From Parapristionchus giblindavisi (taxonomy: Eukaryota; Nematoda; Chromadorea; Rhabditida; Diplogasteridae), in contig CALSFV010000212.1 in the NCBI GenBank assembly GCA_943737045.1, positions 977,001 through 1,041,000 of the forward strand: a stretch of 64,000 nt of DNA, in the 5' to 3' direction. The translations under genes and the position numbers were made by a program. Position 1 is the stretch's first letter. Every line of letters starts with the position of its first letter. Below the pieces are notes generated by a model. That model did not search any database. It was not told where the DNA came from and worked only from the letters and a program-made list of their open reading frames with translations. This document shows positions 31,758 to 44,142 of the stretch, piece by piece.

Positions 31758-33161
31758 TATGCTTGTTTAAAAAAACAAAGCAAGAAATAGGACCTATTCC
31801 ACAAAATGGCTGTCATTCGGTTATGGACACGTTTCAATCTATCGAGTTTCTTTGGTTAAGGTTTTTTTAGTTTTTTAATGATCCGCACTGCTCCACTCTA
31901 TCACTTTAAAAATAATTGCGGACTTATTCCAAATCGCGGGTTATATCATATTTTCGTGGCGTTTTGCCAAATTCTCAATGTCCGCTCTCCATGCTATAGA
32001 AACGAAACTCTATAGATCCATTGACTTTATCGATCCATACTACCATCAATCAATCGAGTTCATTTAGTTATGGCTTTCACCATTAGCAGTATATTATAAA
32101 CACCGTGGGCAGCGGGCCGCCGCAGCCGTCTAAACAATTAATATTTTTGTGTATGCAGTACTATCTCGTTGTCAAGGAGGTTTTTTTCATACGTATCCGT
32201 ATCCGGCGGATGGCCAAATTGCGGACGCTAAAGGCAGAATGATGAATGGTGGTATATATCGATCAAATATATTGCTAATAAGCCGCGGTCTTTTTGGACG
32301 TCCGTCCTATACTGGTGATTCGTATAGGACGGACGTCCAGAAAAGCCGCGGCATTTTTGGACGTCCGTCCTATACGGTACGGGTCACATAGAACCGTATA
32401 GGACGGACGTCCAAAAATGCCGCGGCTTTTCTGGACGTCCGTCCTATACGGTTAAGTGTAGTTATGTGATCCGTATAGGACGGACGTCCAGAAATGCCGC
32501 GGCATTTTTGGACGTCCGTCCTATACGGAGCACCCGTAAAGGACGGACGTCCAGAAATGCCGCCGCGTAGAATGAAATGATGACACGATCGGGATGAAAA
32601 ATTGTGTTGTATTATGAAATTTTCTCATTATGTTTAATATGGACTGACTATGTTTATTATTGTGTTGTTAGGCTTAGAGTCCGCACTACTCTATTGATCC
32701 ATTTAAATATTCTATCGATTCAGTTACTGTTCACAATTAGCAGAGTTCCTTAGTTAAGGAAAGCTTAGGCTTAGTATCCGCACCACTGTATTGATCCATT
32801 TAAATATTCTATCGATTCAGTTACTATTCACACTCAGCAGAGTTCCTTAGTTAAGGAAAGCTTAGGCTTAGTATCCGAACTACTCTATTGATCCATTTAA
32901 ATATTCTATCGATTCAGTTACTATTCACACTCAGCAGAGTTCCTTAGTTAAGGTATGCTTAGGCTTAGAGTGCGCACTATATGGTTTGGGGACCGCAATT
33001 TGGCCGTCCGCCGGATACGGATACGTATAAAAAAACCTGCCCGACAACGAGATAGTTCTGCATACATAAAAATATCAATTGTTTAGACAAGATAACTTTC
33101 GCTAATGCATCGTTACATTTGTCTTAGAACCGGAGACACGGCGGAGGGGGCTTACGGCGTA

Positions 33162-33353
33162 CACAGAGATTAAATTTACCCGAATGCCGTTAGTTGGCGA
33201 ACGATTTGCCCGTATTCAGACAAATGCTAGCCTGTATATGGGCAAATCGGTGGTTTTTGGGCTACCATTTGCCCGAATGTGGGCAAATCGTGTACACAAG
33301 TATCGTAAGTTGGCAAATCTATTACCCATATTTGGGTAAGTTTGCTCTCAGTG
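33162..33353. mobile_element. 192-bp TA-flanked MITE found only in array unit 3
   Basis: Ends CACAGAGATTAAATTTACCC and GGGTAAGTTTGCTCTCAGTG, TA on both sides. Units 1 and 2 show the empty site GGCGTAGGCACG (near 28980). The interior repeats GGCAAATCG/ATTTGCCCG words. Confidence 0.9.
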
Positions 33354-34499
33354 TAGGCACGTAAGGCAAATGTAACGATGTATAAGAAAATCAAGAGGTC
33401 ATTCAATTGACCTTAGCAGTTTCACACATACAGAGACATCGATAAACAGTCTATATACGCGAAAAAATGTTGTATGTAACTTATATGCTTGTTTAAAAAA
33501 AACAAAGCAAGAAATAGGACCTATTCCACAAAATGGCTGTCATTCGGTTATGGACACGATTCAATCTATCGAGTTTCTTTGGTTAAGGCTTTTTTAGTTT
33601 TTAAATGATCCGCACTGCTCCACTCTATCACTTTAAAAATAATTGCTGAGTTATTCCAAATCGCGGGTTATATCATATTTTCGTGGCGTTCTGCCAAATT
33701 CTCAATGTCCGCTCTCCATGCTATAGAAACGAAACTACTACCATCAATCAATCGAGTTCATTTGGTTATGGCTTTCACCATTAGCAGTATATTATAAACA
33801 CCGTGAGCAGCGGGCAGCCGCAGCCGTCTAAACAATTAATATTTTTGTGTATGCAGTACTCTCTCGTTGTCAGGCAGGTTTTTTTTCATACGTATCCGTA
33901 TCCGGCGGACGGTCAAATTGCGGTCGCTAAAGGCAGAATGATTAATGGTGGTATATATCGATCAAATATATTGCTTATAAGCCGCGGTCTTTTTGGACGT
34001 CCGTCCTATACTGGTGATCCGTATAGGACGGACGTCCAGAAAAGCCGCGGCATTTTCGGACGTCCGTCCTATACGGTACGGGTCACATAGAACCGTATAG
34101 GACGGACGTCCAAAAATGCCGCGGCTTTTCTGGACGTCCGTCCTATACGGTTAAGTCTGTAGTTATAACAAGCTTATATAACGAAGAATTCATCGAAAAT
34201 TGAAGAAGGCAAGAAACGAAGCGAAGTGGAGTCACGTTAGGACTCGTAAGAAATTGGCGCACCACACGCGACTATTTTCCGGCCCAAACTCCGGACTTTA
34301 GTTCGATCTTTTGTTCGAACTTTTCGTGAGCGCGCACACATATTAATTAAATTGTACACAAGTGATTCATTAGAAAATGGGAAATAAATTTGGCGTAAAG
34401 TGATTGAATACTCACTACGAATTTACCCTTACACGTTCTCAATAACTGTCTATTTCACTTTTCAAGAAAAAGTAAACGCCCGTTTACTTTTTTTGCACT

Positions 34500-34925
34500 C
34501 TTCAAATTGCACACTATTTCTCCGTTTCTCTAACACATCGGCAAAAAGTTGCGAACTTTGTTCGCATCTTTGTTCGCATCTTTTTGCCGAACTTTTCTTC
34601 GATGTTAGAGAGCATGGGATTTTGAGAGAATTAGAGAAAAAGTTCGCAACAAAGTTCGCAACTTTCTTTCGAACTTTTTCGCGAACTTTTGATAGATTGC
34701 ATGGGTCACAGGACTTTTCACTAAAGAATTGAAATTTTTCAAAAAAGTGTACTTCGATTGCGTCATCACTAGCGATAAAGAAGTAATTTAATTATATCAC
34801 CACATCATGGTAATATTCCCTGATAAATTCTGTACATTGACTGAAAAGATGAGCTTGATTGCTTTCCTGGATCAAAAGTAATAAAAAATTAAAAAAGTGT
34901 CCGATGACCGATGACTCACTGTATA
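34500..34925. mobile_element. Tc1-like terminal region, inverted partner of 21955-23260
   Basis: Reverse-complement match to 21955-22167 ending ...CATCGGACAC and CACTGTATA, continuing into GCAATCTATCAAA and TTCGCGAA-type palindromic repeats (34540-34700). It shows the uninterrupted site of the 22168-23179 fold-back. No transposase seen. Confidence 0.65.
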
Positions 34926-35005
34926 TAAATATTTTTTCAGTAGGCTCATGAAAAAAAGCGCAATTCGAAAATGTTTTTGGTAAAATGTCTTAGTCAATGA
35001 CTTAC

Positions 35006-37195
35006 TCTCCATCTCGTCCTCTACATGTGGGATAGTTGGTGCCATAACTGAAATTAATTTGGAATTTTAATTTTTTACTCAAGTTTTTATTGGTATGTTT
35101 CAAAAATTACCTCAAAATGTGCAAATATTAATGTAACAAAAATACCTGTATGAGCAAACAACGTAGGCTATTTCGTCATATTTTTGATACACAGTCCAAA
35201 TTGAATCCTCGGACATAACGAACGATTGATTTGCTATGCATTTACCACCTATTGAGAACTTATTAAAGGCACATCCCGGTTCAATTTGAAGCTTTCCGCT
35301 CTCGCAATGCTCTCTCGTTTTCATTATCTACGAGAGAGCGTTGAGAGAGCGGAGAATATAATTAGCTCGTGGGGTGCCTTTAAAGACACTTACGATGATA
35401 GATCAACTCTTTTATATTTGTCTTGGTGAGAAGACACAATGAGGCAATTCAGAAAATTATAACTTCAATTATTTGATAGTTTTGCAAATATTGTGCTCTT
35501 TACAGAATGATTTTAAATTAGCATTTTGCTAACAAAAATTGACAAAAACATCGACATTGACAAACAAAAAAAGGCAAATTGACAAACCTTTTATGATGTC
35601 GGGATCAAAATTGTTGTACGCATACTTGCAGTTATCTTTCCATTGGTACGCTTCTGAAATGATAAATATATTATCATCATAAACACAGTCATCTACATCA
35701 TAAACACAGTCATCTGTAGGTTTTTTTAAACTGTGAAGACAGAAAGTTAGCAAAAGATATTCTACATACCGTACACTAGAATCATGAATGAATCATGCTT
35801 GCAATCGCAGGCTTAGGTTCGCTTTTTTTTAAATAGGAAAGTTCGTCAACAGGATTCAAACCTGCGATTATGCGAATTTTAACAAATCTAGGTGAAAGTT
35901 GTTTGGTTATGAGATATGCGGTTATTTAATATTTAATATAGTGTATGATACTTGCACCCACCATAGTCATCGCAATATAATCCAAGCATGATTCGAAAAC
36001 TTGGTGAAAAACTTGACAACTGATGCACTAGGAATTCGCTCTCCTGAAAAATACAAAAAAAAGTTTTTTTTGTTATAATTTGGATGCTACAGTATTTCTC
36101 AATATTGCTGCTACTATCGTTAATCCTTACAAATCCGACTCGGTTCCATCACTCCAATCAATATATCGAACCATTGACACGTGCGAGGGATGATCCCATC
36201 AATGAGAGATTCCCCCTCTTTTCGCCACATTCTATCATTCTTTCCTTCTTCTTTCCCATGTAGTCAAACTTTACCCTCTTTAAATATAATTTATGTCGAG
36301 AGTGTTATGCGATCTATTATATTTTGATTTACAAACCTGTATTGTTTCATGCTGAGCATGTCGATGAAAAAAAAAATATTTAAAACATATCATACTTTTT
36401 AGTAGCAATGGAATTTTCTTCCAGGGGGGGGGGGCATTCATAAAACTTCCTTATCACAGGTCTCCAGTAAGAGTGTAGCAATAACGAATATCAAACAAAT
36501 ATAAATATCACTGATACTTGTGAATAAGATTTTGAAAATCGAAAAAAAAATCATGGGCAGTGGAAATAAATAATGCGCGTATGTACATACAAAACTACGC
36601 TGAGCTGTACTTCATTTATATTTTTCATATTACCTCTGGTGACAAAACGGAAGTTAATGTACCGACTCCGGCGCACTGCGATTCGAGCTTAATTAGAGAT
36701 AGATATTCTTTTGAGTTAGCAATTAGTAATTGGAGACTGTTTTTTTCCTAAGAGAACCATAAGTTATTTATTTCTCTAAGTCGCAAAACTTTGAAATTAA
36801 AAAAAAAACATTACTCACTTGATCAAAGTCATATCCACTCGCGGAGGGAACGACAGGAGCGAAGCTAAAACACCGACCATCTTGGTAGTAATAGTATTCT
36901 CCGTCACAGTAGTCAATTGGATCTGTGAATACGTTAAATTATTCGAACGACGATACTCCCATTAGTGTCGATTTTCTTCATCAAATATTATCATCACTAA
37001 CCTTTTTAAATAATAATAAGAAAATTTGAATTGAATCCTATTCAATTTGATACAAATATAGATATGTACATAAGAGATATGATACAAAAGATTTAAAAAA
37101 TGAATACCTTGCCCACCAACGTCTATTTGACAAACAGCATGGCTGATTAACGCGATAGACACAACTATTTCGAATATAAAATCGATAGGTAGCAT
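35006..37195 (-). CDS. Secretory C-type lectin-like domain; possibly the ectodomain of the receptor kinase
   Basis: Six phase-matched exons: 37108-37195 (ATG), 36819-36922, 35962-36043, 35588-35653, 35146-35248 and 35006-35047. The start gives a signal peptide (MLPIDFIFEIVVSIALISHA, cleavage near VCQ). An in-frame ATG further up would spoil the signal. The domain reads YCDGEYYYYQDGRCFSF, then FRIMLGLYCDD, YQWKDNCKYAYNNFDPDI, GKCIANQS and EIAYVVCSY. This is the IGLxC / WxD / NFxP / C / YVC pattern of nematode C-type lectin-like domains, about 160 residues. It ends at GA|GTAAGT, phase 2. No downstream exon exists until the phase-2 transmembrane exon at 21794, same strand, 13.2 kb away. A truncated or separately ended lectin gene is the alternative. 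Confidence 0.75.
35263..35385. repeat. Hairpin MITE (TTAAAGGCACA family)
   Basis: Complete copy: TTAAAGGCACATCCCGGTTC, a stem of GCTCTCTCG/CGAGAGAGC, ends GGGGTGCCTTTAAAG. Sits in an intron of the lectin-like gene. Confidence 0.75.
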
Positions 37196-37582
37196 TACTC
37201 CAAGCGACGTGAAACAGAGGAGGAGCTGACTATGATGGTTACTTGAAAAGTGTGATAAGAGGGGATTAGCTGGAGTGATAGGTAGTGATGATAAGCTGCA
37301 GATCATATAGTTCATTCGCCTTACTGCATGTTGCCGATACACCATGAAATATAATAATTATTATAATATTTATACGTATTCATCGAATAACAATGAAACG
37401 CATCGCTTGTGTTGTGATATTGTGATTACGAAGGAGATCATGATGAAAAGGTGTGAGAATACAATGGGGATTGCACAAGAGGTAAGGATTATTCAATGAC
37501 TCACTGACAAGACTTACAGTTGACAATGGTTATCATGAAATTGGCGACAGGGAGTCGTGATTAGTAGTTTATGTCACTCAGG

Positions 37583-37846
37583 TGTTTGAATCCTTGCATG
37601 ATCCAAGTAAAATTCGTGCAATTAGTGGCATGATCATGCACGAAATATACTCGAATCATGCATGGATTATCCGTGATCATGCATGGATTCTGTCATTCCA
37701 TGCATGATCACGGAAAATTTCGTGCATGATAACGGAAGATCCCTGCATGATCACGAACGATGGATATTCCATGCATGATCATGCATGGAATGTCGAATCA
37801 TGCATGATTATACTTGTATTCGTTATCATGCAAGGATTTCAACACC
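37583..37846. mobile_element. MITE built of ATGCATGATC palindromes
   Basis: Inverted ends GGTGTTTGAATCCTTGCATGAT-like and ATCATGCAAGGATTTCAACACC. The interior has about ten variants of the self-complementary word ATCATGCATGAT. Upstream of the lectin-like gene. Target duplication not clear. Confidence 0.65.
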
Positions 37847-38137
37847 AGAGGATCGATTCGGCACTGCTTCAGAACACCGGACCAGTTCAAAAGAACCCTG
37901 ATAATTAAATAACCACAAAGGAAAGGGAATTTTATTATCCACTTACTTTACTTTTAAAGTTGTCCGGCGTACTGGAGTAGCAATGCTGATTCATATATGG
38001 ACTTACTTACTACTCTGGTATTGAAAAACTTAAAGTGTACTTAAAAGTATTTTTAGTAGACATTTAGTTTTTAAATACCAATGTTACTTGGGTTCTTTAT
38101 GTTAGATGTCTGAATTTCTGCTGGACTTTACTTCATT

Positions 38138-38252
38138 TAAAGTCACATCTTGAGCTAATTTGAAATTCTCCTCTCTGCCAATGCGCTCTCGCTTTCTTTG
38201 TCTGCGAGAGAGTGTTGCCAGAACGGAGAGTAGAATTAGCGTGCCTTTAAAA
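38138..38252. repeat. Hairpin MITE (TTAAAGGCACA family)
   Basis: TTTAAAGTCACATC...GCGTGCCTTTAAA with a central CTCTCGCTTTCTTTGTCTGCGAGAG hairpin. Confidence 0.7.
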
Positions 38253-38384
38253 ATGATTCCTTCTACCCACTATTAATATTCTCTAACCACTCCTTCTTTG
38301 ACAGCCAAAAAAGCGAGAGATATTGTATTTGAAAAAAATGCAGTGTTGAGCGGTTGTCACTGTGAACAATGAGCCAATCTAATG

Positions 38385-38600
38385 TGGTGTTAAAATCTTG
38401 TAAAAGTAGAAAAAAGTAGTGTTAATTTCTGATTGTAAAAGTAGTTGGAAAAGTAGTATGCCTTCGTAATTGACAAACTTTTACAGCAAAAATCCCATTA
38501 CGCGAGTGTTGGATTACTACTTTTCCAACTACTTTTACAATCAAAAAATTAACACTACTTTTACACTTTTCCATCTACTTTTACAAGATTTTAACACCGC
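38385..38600. mobile_element. MITE with GGTGTTAAAATC ends
   Basis: Inverted ends GGTGTTAAAATCTTGTAAAA and TTTTACAAGATTTTAACACC. The arms repeat AAAAGTAGTGTTAAT and TGTAAAAGTAGTTGGAAAAG. The terminal GGTGTT resembles the element at 37583-37846. Confidence 0.75.
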
Positions 38601-39059
38601 ATAATAGATATTATTTTAAGAAAAAATACGGAAGAATCCTTAAAGGGAAAAACGAAAAACAAGTTGATCTCATATAAAAGAGCTTGAAATTCTGTTTAGA
38701 AATATATAAATTTTATATCATAAGAATTTTCAGGTAAGGAGAACGGCGCAGTTAAAAAACAACAGTCTGCACCAGATAGTGGGAGCCTTTTCCTAATTGC
38801 CACACCAACTGTTTGGATACGACTTGAAATTGAATATTTTGATGATAATTCTATTCGCAGTGGGGAATTATGAAGAATAAAACTGAATAATGGGCTATTT
38901 TGAGCTTTTCGATGGAGTTAGCATACTGTAGTTCGGAAACCTCGCCCGTGGTGTGGAGCAGGCTACAGTAATCCAACTTCTTACCAGATCGTCTTTTTAA
39001 ACCTTCAAATACATATTTCTGACTAGTTCTTTGAGCTTATCAACATGAGATCAACTATT

Positions 39060-39560
39060 TTAACTATTTCGAATCGAAATTTTTGGATGCCAGCTGCCTT
39101 TAATGATTAATTGACAAAAAATTTTTTTTCTCAAATAAATAAATTTTGATGTTTTATACTTCTTAAAACCACGAATATATAAAAAAAAATGTTTTGAAGT
39201 GTGTTTTCAGCTAAATTGTTCTATCCTATATGTGTACTCGACGATCTTTAGTCGTTCAAAAATATATTATAGTTGTTTATGGTTAAACTACAGTGCAATA
39301 GTACAAAGTGAGCAAAGCTCCTCGGAGAGCTAAAGTTTACTCTATTTTTTTATCGCGCAGTATATTCTGTTAGATTCTTTTTTAATGTTTTCTAAAATCA
39401 TTTAAAATTAAAATTTAAAATAAAATTTAAAGATAATCATTTAAACGTGCCTGTTTTCTTTAATCGCGAACTTATCTTGCCCACATTTGTACACTGACAA
39501 TGAGAACCTCGCAGATTGGGCTAATGATGGCATTTTTATCAATATGTTTAATGAGACTAA
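39060..39560. repeat. Left end of segmental duplication (partner 46790-47150)
   Basis: Shares GACGATCTTTAGTCGTT, ATTATAGTTGTTTATGGTTA-type and CTCCTCGGAGAGC blocks in the same order and orientation with 46790-47150. Further matching blocks (40140-41730 against 47540-50130, then both chemoreceptor genes) extend the duplication to the right. Confidence 0.7.
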
Positions 39561-39784
39561 TATTTGTTTATTTAATTTATTTATTATATGCTCGAGACAG
39601 TTGAAAAAAAAAGAGAAGAAATAATGATAATCAAAGTTTGATAATCAAACGGTAAACCAATGTCATTACCATTCAAAGGGTAAACCACTGAACTGGGAGA
39701 TTTGTTAAAGTTTAAATAAAATCTCCAGTCGTTAATCGAGTAATGAGATTATAACATTCTCCTGTAGTGCATCCTTTTGGCATA

Positions 39785-39946
39785 CACACAGAAAAAATAA
39801 ATGTTAATCCTAAACCCAAATGGGCCAGTCTCTTGCAGAGGCCTTTATCCACGGAGCGTAAGATCTGGGAAGTGTCATCCCTAAGAAGTGTTAAATATAA
39901 CACTTCTTAGGTCTTATGCTCCGTGGATAACACTTATTTTTCTGTG
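39785..39946. mobile_element. TA-flanked MITE with CACAGAAAAA ends
   Basis: Ends (CA)CACAGAAAAAATAA and TTATTTTTCTGTG next to TA. Inner inverted words CCTAAGAAGTGTTA and CCACGGAGCATAAGA-like. Terminal similarity to 25487-25652. Confidence 0.65.
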
Positions 39947-40265
39947 TATATTGCACGGTGATATGGTTCAAGCCATTTTTCTTTGATAGCCAGACAGGTG
40001 AAAGACAATCACTTTTGAGAGTGTTTCTATCGGCTATTTCGGCTTTCAAATTCTAGAGAACGCAGTCTGTGAGTGCCTTATTCTCCTAAAGAGATTTGAA
40101 AATTACACATTGTAGTCTCTAGTCTCTGATGCAAAATTGTATTTACTAAGATCTTCGAAGTACCACGTGTTCTGGAGTGAGAAAAACATTATCTTGGCTG
40201 GACTTCTGCAGAACATCAACAGCGCTAAAGTGCTAATTACACAGTGTTATCTCAGTACTATTGTG

Positions 40266-40350
40266 TTAAAGGGAGCGTAACCTCACTCAATGGCCTCTTC
40301 ATTGCGCACTATTTCTCTGAGACCATTGAGTGATGTTACGCTCCCTTTAA
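40266..40350. mobile_element. 85-bp palindromic MITE
   Basis: TTAAAGGGAGCGTAACCTCA and TGATGTTACGCTCCCTTTAA are inverted around CACTCAATGG/CCATTGAGTG. Directly abuts another TTAAAGGCACA-family hairpin (40346-40475). Confidence 0.75.
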
Positions 40351-40601
40351 AGGCACATCACGATCTATTTTTGCTCTCCGCTCTGGCAATGCTCTCTCGT
40401 AAATAATAAAAGCGAGAGAGTGTTGCTAGAATGAAGAGTGAAATTAGGTCGGGATGTTAAAATTAGCTCGGGGTGCTAAAATTGGCTGGCTTGTGAGGGT
40501 GTGTTTAAATAAGGCAACACCACAATTATTACAGCAAGACTTGCACGTATATGGATAGTCATAGTGCGCTGCACTACACAACGTTAAACACTATGTTATA
40601 C

Positions 40602-40745
40602 AGTGGCCGTATGCAAGAACAACGGAAAACCGTTTTCCGGCAAAATGTGACGTCATTAGCGTAGGCGGAGGATTTTTGGAAAACGCCTCCGCCTACGCTA
40701 ATGACGTCACATTTTCCCGGAAAACGGTTCTTGCATACGGCCACA
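40602..40745. mobile_element. Palindromic MITE with CAGTGGCCGTATGC end
   Basis: Near-perfect hairpin: GGCCGTATGCAAGAAC...GTTCTTGCATACGGCC with a long stem of CGGAGGCGTTTTCC and GTGACGTCATTAGCGTAGGC. Present in this half of the segmental duplication; the other copy continues without it near 48055. Confidence 0.75.
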
Positions 40746-41606
40746 GGTGAATTCATTGTTATTCTCAATGTGATATGCTCTGAGATGCAAAATAAAACAC
40801 GATTATCTTTGTTATGACGGTTTTTTCTGAATTCTATGGGAGATTTCTTTAGTTGTACTAGTCGCACATTTTCTATTACGCAGTTCATCTTGACCTATCA
40901 GCTAGACTACTTGTTCTGTCTGTTATTGTTGAAGATTAGTTCTGCTTTTATAAATGCTTTCCCAGAAGAGTCGTCTGACAAAATTCATTTCATTTCATTT
41001 AAAACACATCTATCCAGAGAAGGCTCTGATGTCAGACAAAATAACTATCGAAAAGGCTACAAGGAACAAAAGCAGAGAATGATTTCCACGATTCTCTATT
41101 AACATATTTTCTGTTTTTTTTTATTCTTGCATCACAGTTTCGCATCTTGTGAACATCAGAAATGACGTAACAACACTATATATTCCGTTGCTTGCACGGC
41201 AGTATGCCGCTAATGAATATTTACAATCAGCTAAGATGTGTTCGCTCATGAACCTTGCTATGAGCGTCGTCTGTCTATGCAGGACGATGCAAAACACATC
41301 ATTGTGGCTACTCTCGAACAAATAATTCAAGTGACTTTATACGGCCAATAGTCGTTGCATCATCAGATAAGATTGCTCTTGCGATATACCATGATTTTTT
41401 CTAACACACACTTACAAGGGAGGGCGACCCTTGCTACATTGATTATTCACCTCCTTATGTTCTTTTTCATGTCTACTTTTTCGAAACGATTTTTTATAAT
41501 CCTCATAGCACATTATTTTATGTCTGACTAATACTTTTTCGAAACGATCTTCTATAATCCTCATTACTATCATGATGATAACAGTTTTACCATAAGGTGT
41601 ACCCTG

Positions 41607-44142
41607 ATGTGGCGAGACTATGCCTTTCTTATTCCGAATTTAACGATCTCCTGTATTTCACTGATAGGAATGATTCCTTGTATGGTCGTTCTCATCGTCA
41701 CTTCAACTATTCACGGAAATTGCAAGTAATTTTCATTTTAATTTTTTTACAAAAAAGCACAACTGCAAACGTGTAACATTCCGAAAGCGAATCAAATGGG
41801 TGGTCAGGGTTGAAGGGGGATGGTCAATAGACTTTTCAAGAGTTGCACATCTGGCTTGCTAATCGATGTGTTCGGCGCATTTTTTCGCTAAAATAAGCAT
41901 TTCATGATGAAAAAACAGAAATATGATATAAGAAATATATTGTATTCAATTGAGGGTGATTCTGATCGTATCTGGACTTAGTCAAATATTCATGTTGATC
42001 ATCGAGATTTTCTTGTTTATTCGGAATATGGCTATTGGTGCACTCAATCCGCTTGAAGATGGTAAGCCTTTCAAAGATTTTATAGGAATACCCATGCGAT
42101 CATTATCTATTCTTCTCTCATTGTTCTCAGTGCTATTCTTGATTTCATTCTACTCTCCGCTCTGACTATGCTCTCTCACTTTCTTTGACTGCGATAACAA
42201 CTAAAGTCTAGTTACACATTACAATTTCAGACATTGACCAGCCTTACCAGTTTCTTCACCAAATGTGCTATACAATCACTTCATACATTTCATTAGTTCT
42301 CGTTATTGAAAGGTACATTTCCTCCCAAAAATTTAGCCATGTTTTTAGTATTCATGCTTTTTCAGATGCCTTGCGATAAGAAATCCGAGTGAATATGAGA
42401 AAAGAACTTACAATGTCATGTTTCTACTTCCATTTATCAGTATGGCTGTACGTCTTTATGTGTTTTTTAATTATTAGGTTGAACGGGTAATAACCACTAA
42501 AGTGATGACGGGTTACGCATATCGATGATAAACTAAAGGCCTGAAAACGTTCGAGGAGAGAAAAACTTTTTGTTCGTCATCTTCAATGTTTCATAAGAGG
42601 GATAGAGCCCCAAAATGGATAAGAAACCCTGTCTGAACTATTTCCTTCAAAAGACGGGTTCTAAAATCATTTCAAGATATCAAGCAGATTGGGGCAAGCA
42701 CATAATGATTGTGTTTTAAATTTTTTTACAAAGTTTTTTAGTTTACAAAAAAAAATTTTTCGATCTCTTTTCTCTAAGATAAATTATTATCATATTGTTA
42801 GATCATTATCGATCATTTTTATTGTTAGTTGTCGTTATTAATTTGTGAGATAAAGAGATTATTAGCGAAAAAGATTTTTTCCAGATTTTCTGTGCCCATT
42901 CAATGTCGTACATGTTTTACTTGAGTAAGTTTTGTTTTTAAAAACTTTTACGAACCCAATAGAAAATGAAAGTTTCAATACTGCAAGTCATGTTTGAAAG
43001 TCAATTCCAACATTTGATTGGAATCGTAGTTCGCTAAAAAAATGAAAAATAACGGAATTATTTCAGTGGAAATGTACTTCGAGGTCATCGGAATTCTTTT
43101 CGCACTTGAGACTGTTGTCATTACTGTAAGTATTTCAATAATAATTATTATAATTTATTATATAGCTATTGCCGACATGAAACACTATTATTTTTTTACA
43201 TAAAATGTTTTCACTAGAGACCAAAATATATAGTGTGTAAAAAAAGGATAAAAAGAAATGGAAAGCCATCTTATGGTTGGCCTATTGATAACTCTCATTA
43301 TCAATGTCAGATATCGATTGGTATCATCTCTCAATGTCAAAGAAAATTGAAGAATCTCCCGTTCGATACATCAAGACTAAATGCCATGTATCAGGTATTC
43401 CAAACGCTAGTGTGAATCTTGTGAGAATTTGACCAAATTGGGCTGAATGACCGTTTTTCCTTTGATTCCGAAAGGACAGTGTGGGCTTTCGTATTCCCCC
43501 GATTACACATTTCTCCATCAGCTAAGTGAGGTTTACGAGTTTTCTCGGGCTATTCTGCCCGCGATCATCTTATCTTCGATATTCAAAGCGGCAGCTTTGA
43601 TTCCCGTGATACTGTGGAAAACGGATATCATTCAATACCCTACAGCCTGCTTTATCTACTTCTCGGTATTACTGTTTAAATTTTTTTTTCAATTTGTATA
43701 TAATTTTAATTATTTTTACAACCTTACAGCTTAAAATTTAAGATTCAAAGCTCGAACTGCATCATAATGAAGTCTACACTAATGTTTCGTCACAAGGCGC
43801 TCATGCGAAACTTTGCGAGGATTTTTCTGTGCTATGAAGGGTTAGAGATAATTTAAATTAATAAATAGTCAGGCTGTATCTCACAGTGTGTCTATCACAC
43901 TCACACTATCTGTCAAACTGTTCTCGTAGTCCAATAAAAACAACTTTTATCAGAGAGTGTCAAATTAGTTTGGTGGATTGTGAAGTGGTAAAATTTCTTT
44001 ATTTATATAATATTATTTCAATCTTTATTGTAAATATCTACTTTATAGTAAGATCCGGGTTGATCCGATGATGTACATACAAATGGATAAAGAACAAGAG
44101 ACCGAATCGTACTTCTCTGCTCTTAAGAAGGAATGGAATTGA
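41607..44142 (+). CDS. Seven-helix chemoreceptor, Sre-like, copy 1
   Basis: Ten phase-matched exons: 41607-41725 (ATG), 41955-42061, 42231-42312, 42366-42447, 42885-42924, 43067-43125, 43311-43394, 43522-43665, 43743-43840, 44049-44142 (stop), giving 302 codons with no break. Hydrophobic segments are TM1 NLTISCISLIGMIPCMVVLI, TM2 ILIVSGLSQIFMLIIEIFLF, TM3 ITSYISLVLVIERCLAIRN (an ER motif in the DRY position), TM4 YNVMFLLPFISMA, TM5 from exons 5-6, TM6 ILPAIILSSIFKAAALIPVI and TM7 ACFIYFS. The charged tail ends YFSALKKEWN. The ER motif, NPSEYEK loop and tail suggest the nematode Sre family, but the assignment is by eye. Paralog downstream at 50009-55712. Probable role: odour or taste reception in sensory cilia. 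Confidence 0.88.

Larger units (their letters stand above)
27968..34150. repeat. Tandem array of three palindrome-bounded units (2213, 2213 and about 1680 bp)
   Basis: 27968-30180 and 30181-32393 are near-identical direct copies with a period of exactly 2213 bp. A third, partial copy runs 32471-34150. Every junction carries a palindrome CCGTATAGGACGGACGTCC...GGACGTCCGTCCTATACGG around a GCCGCGGC core (57-60 bp). Units are also internally inverted (GATAGTTCTGCATACATAAA against its complement, and the CCGGATACGG words). No protein-coding gene recognised; open frames repeat with the unit. Confidence 0.9.

Noticed and set aside
28460..32391. Identical 70-85 codon frames at 2213-bp spacing
   Set aside because: They repeat only because the DNA unit is duplicated; no codon bias, motif or splice context.
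27968..32393. Treating the 2213-bp duplication as certain biology
   Set aside because: The two units are so alike that an assembly duplication cannot be excluded without read depth; kept as a finding with that caveat.
37196..37345. Longer N-terminus for the lectin-like protein from an upstream start
   Set aside because: The in-frame upstream extension would bury the signal peptide that begins at the ATG at 37195.
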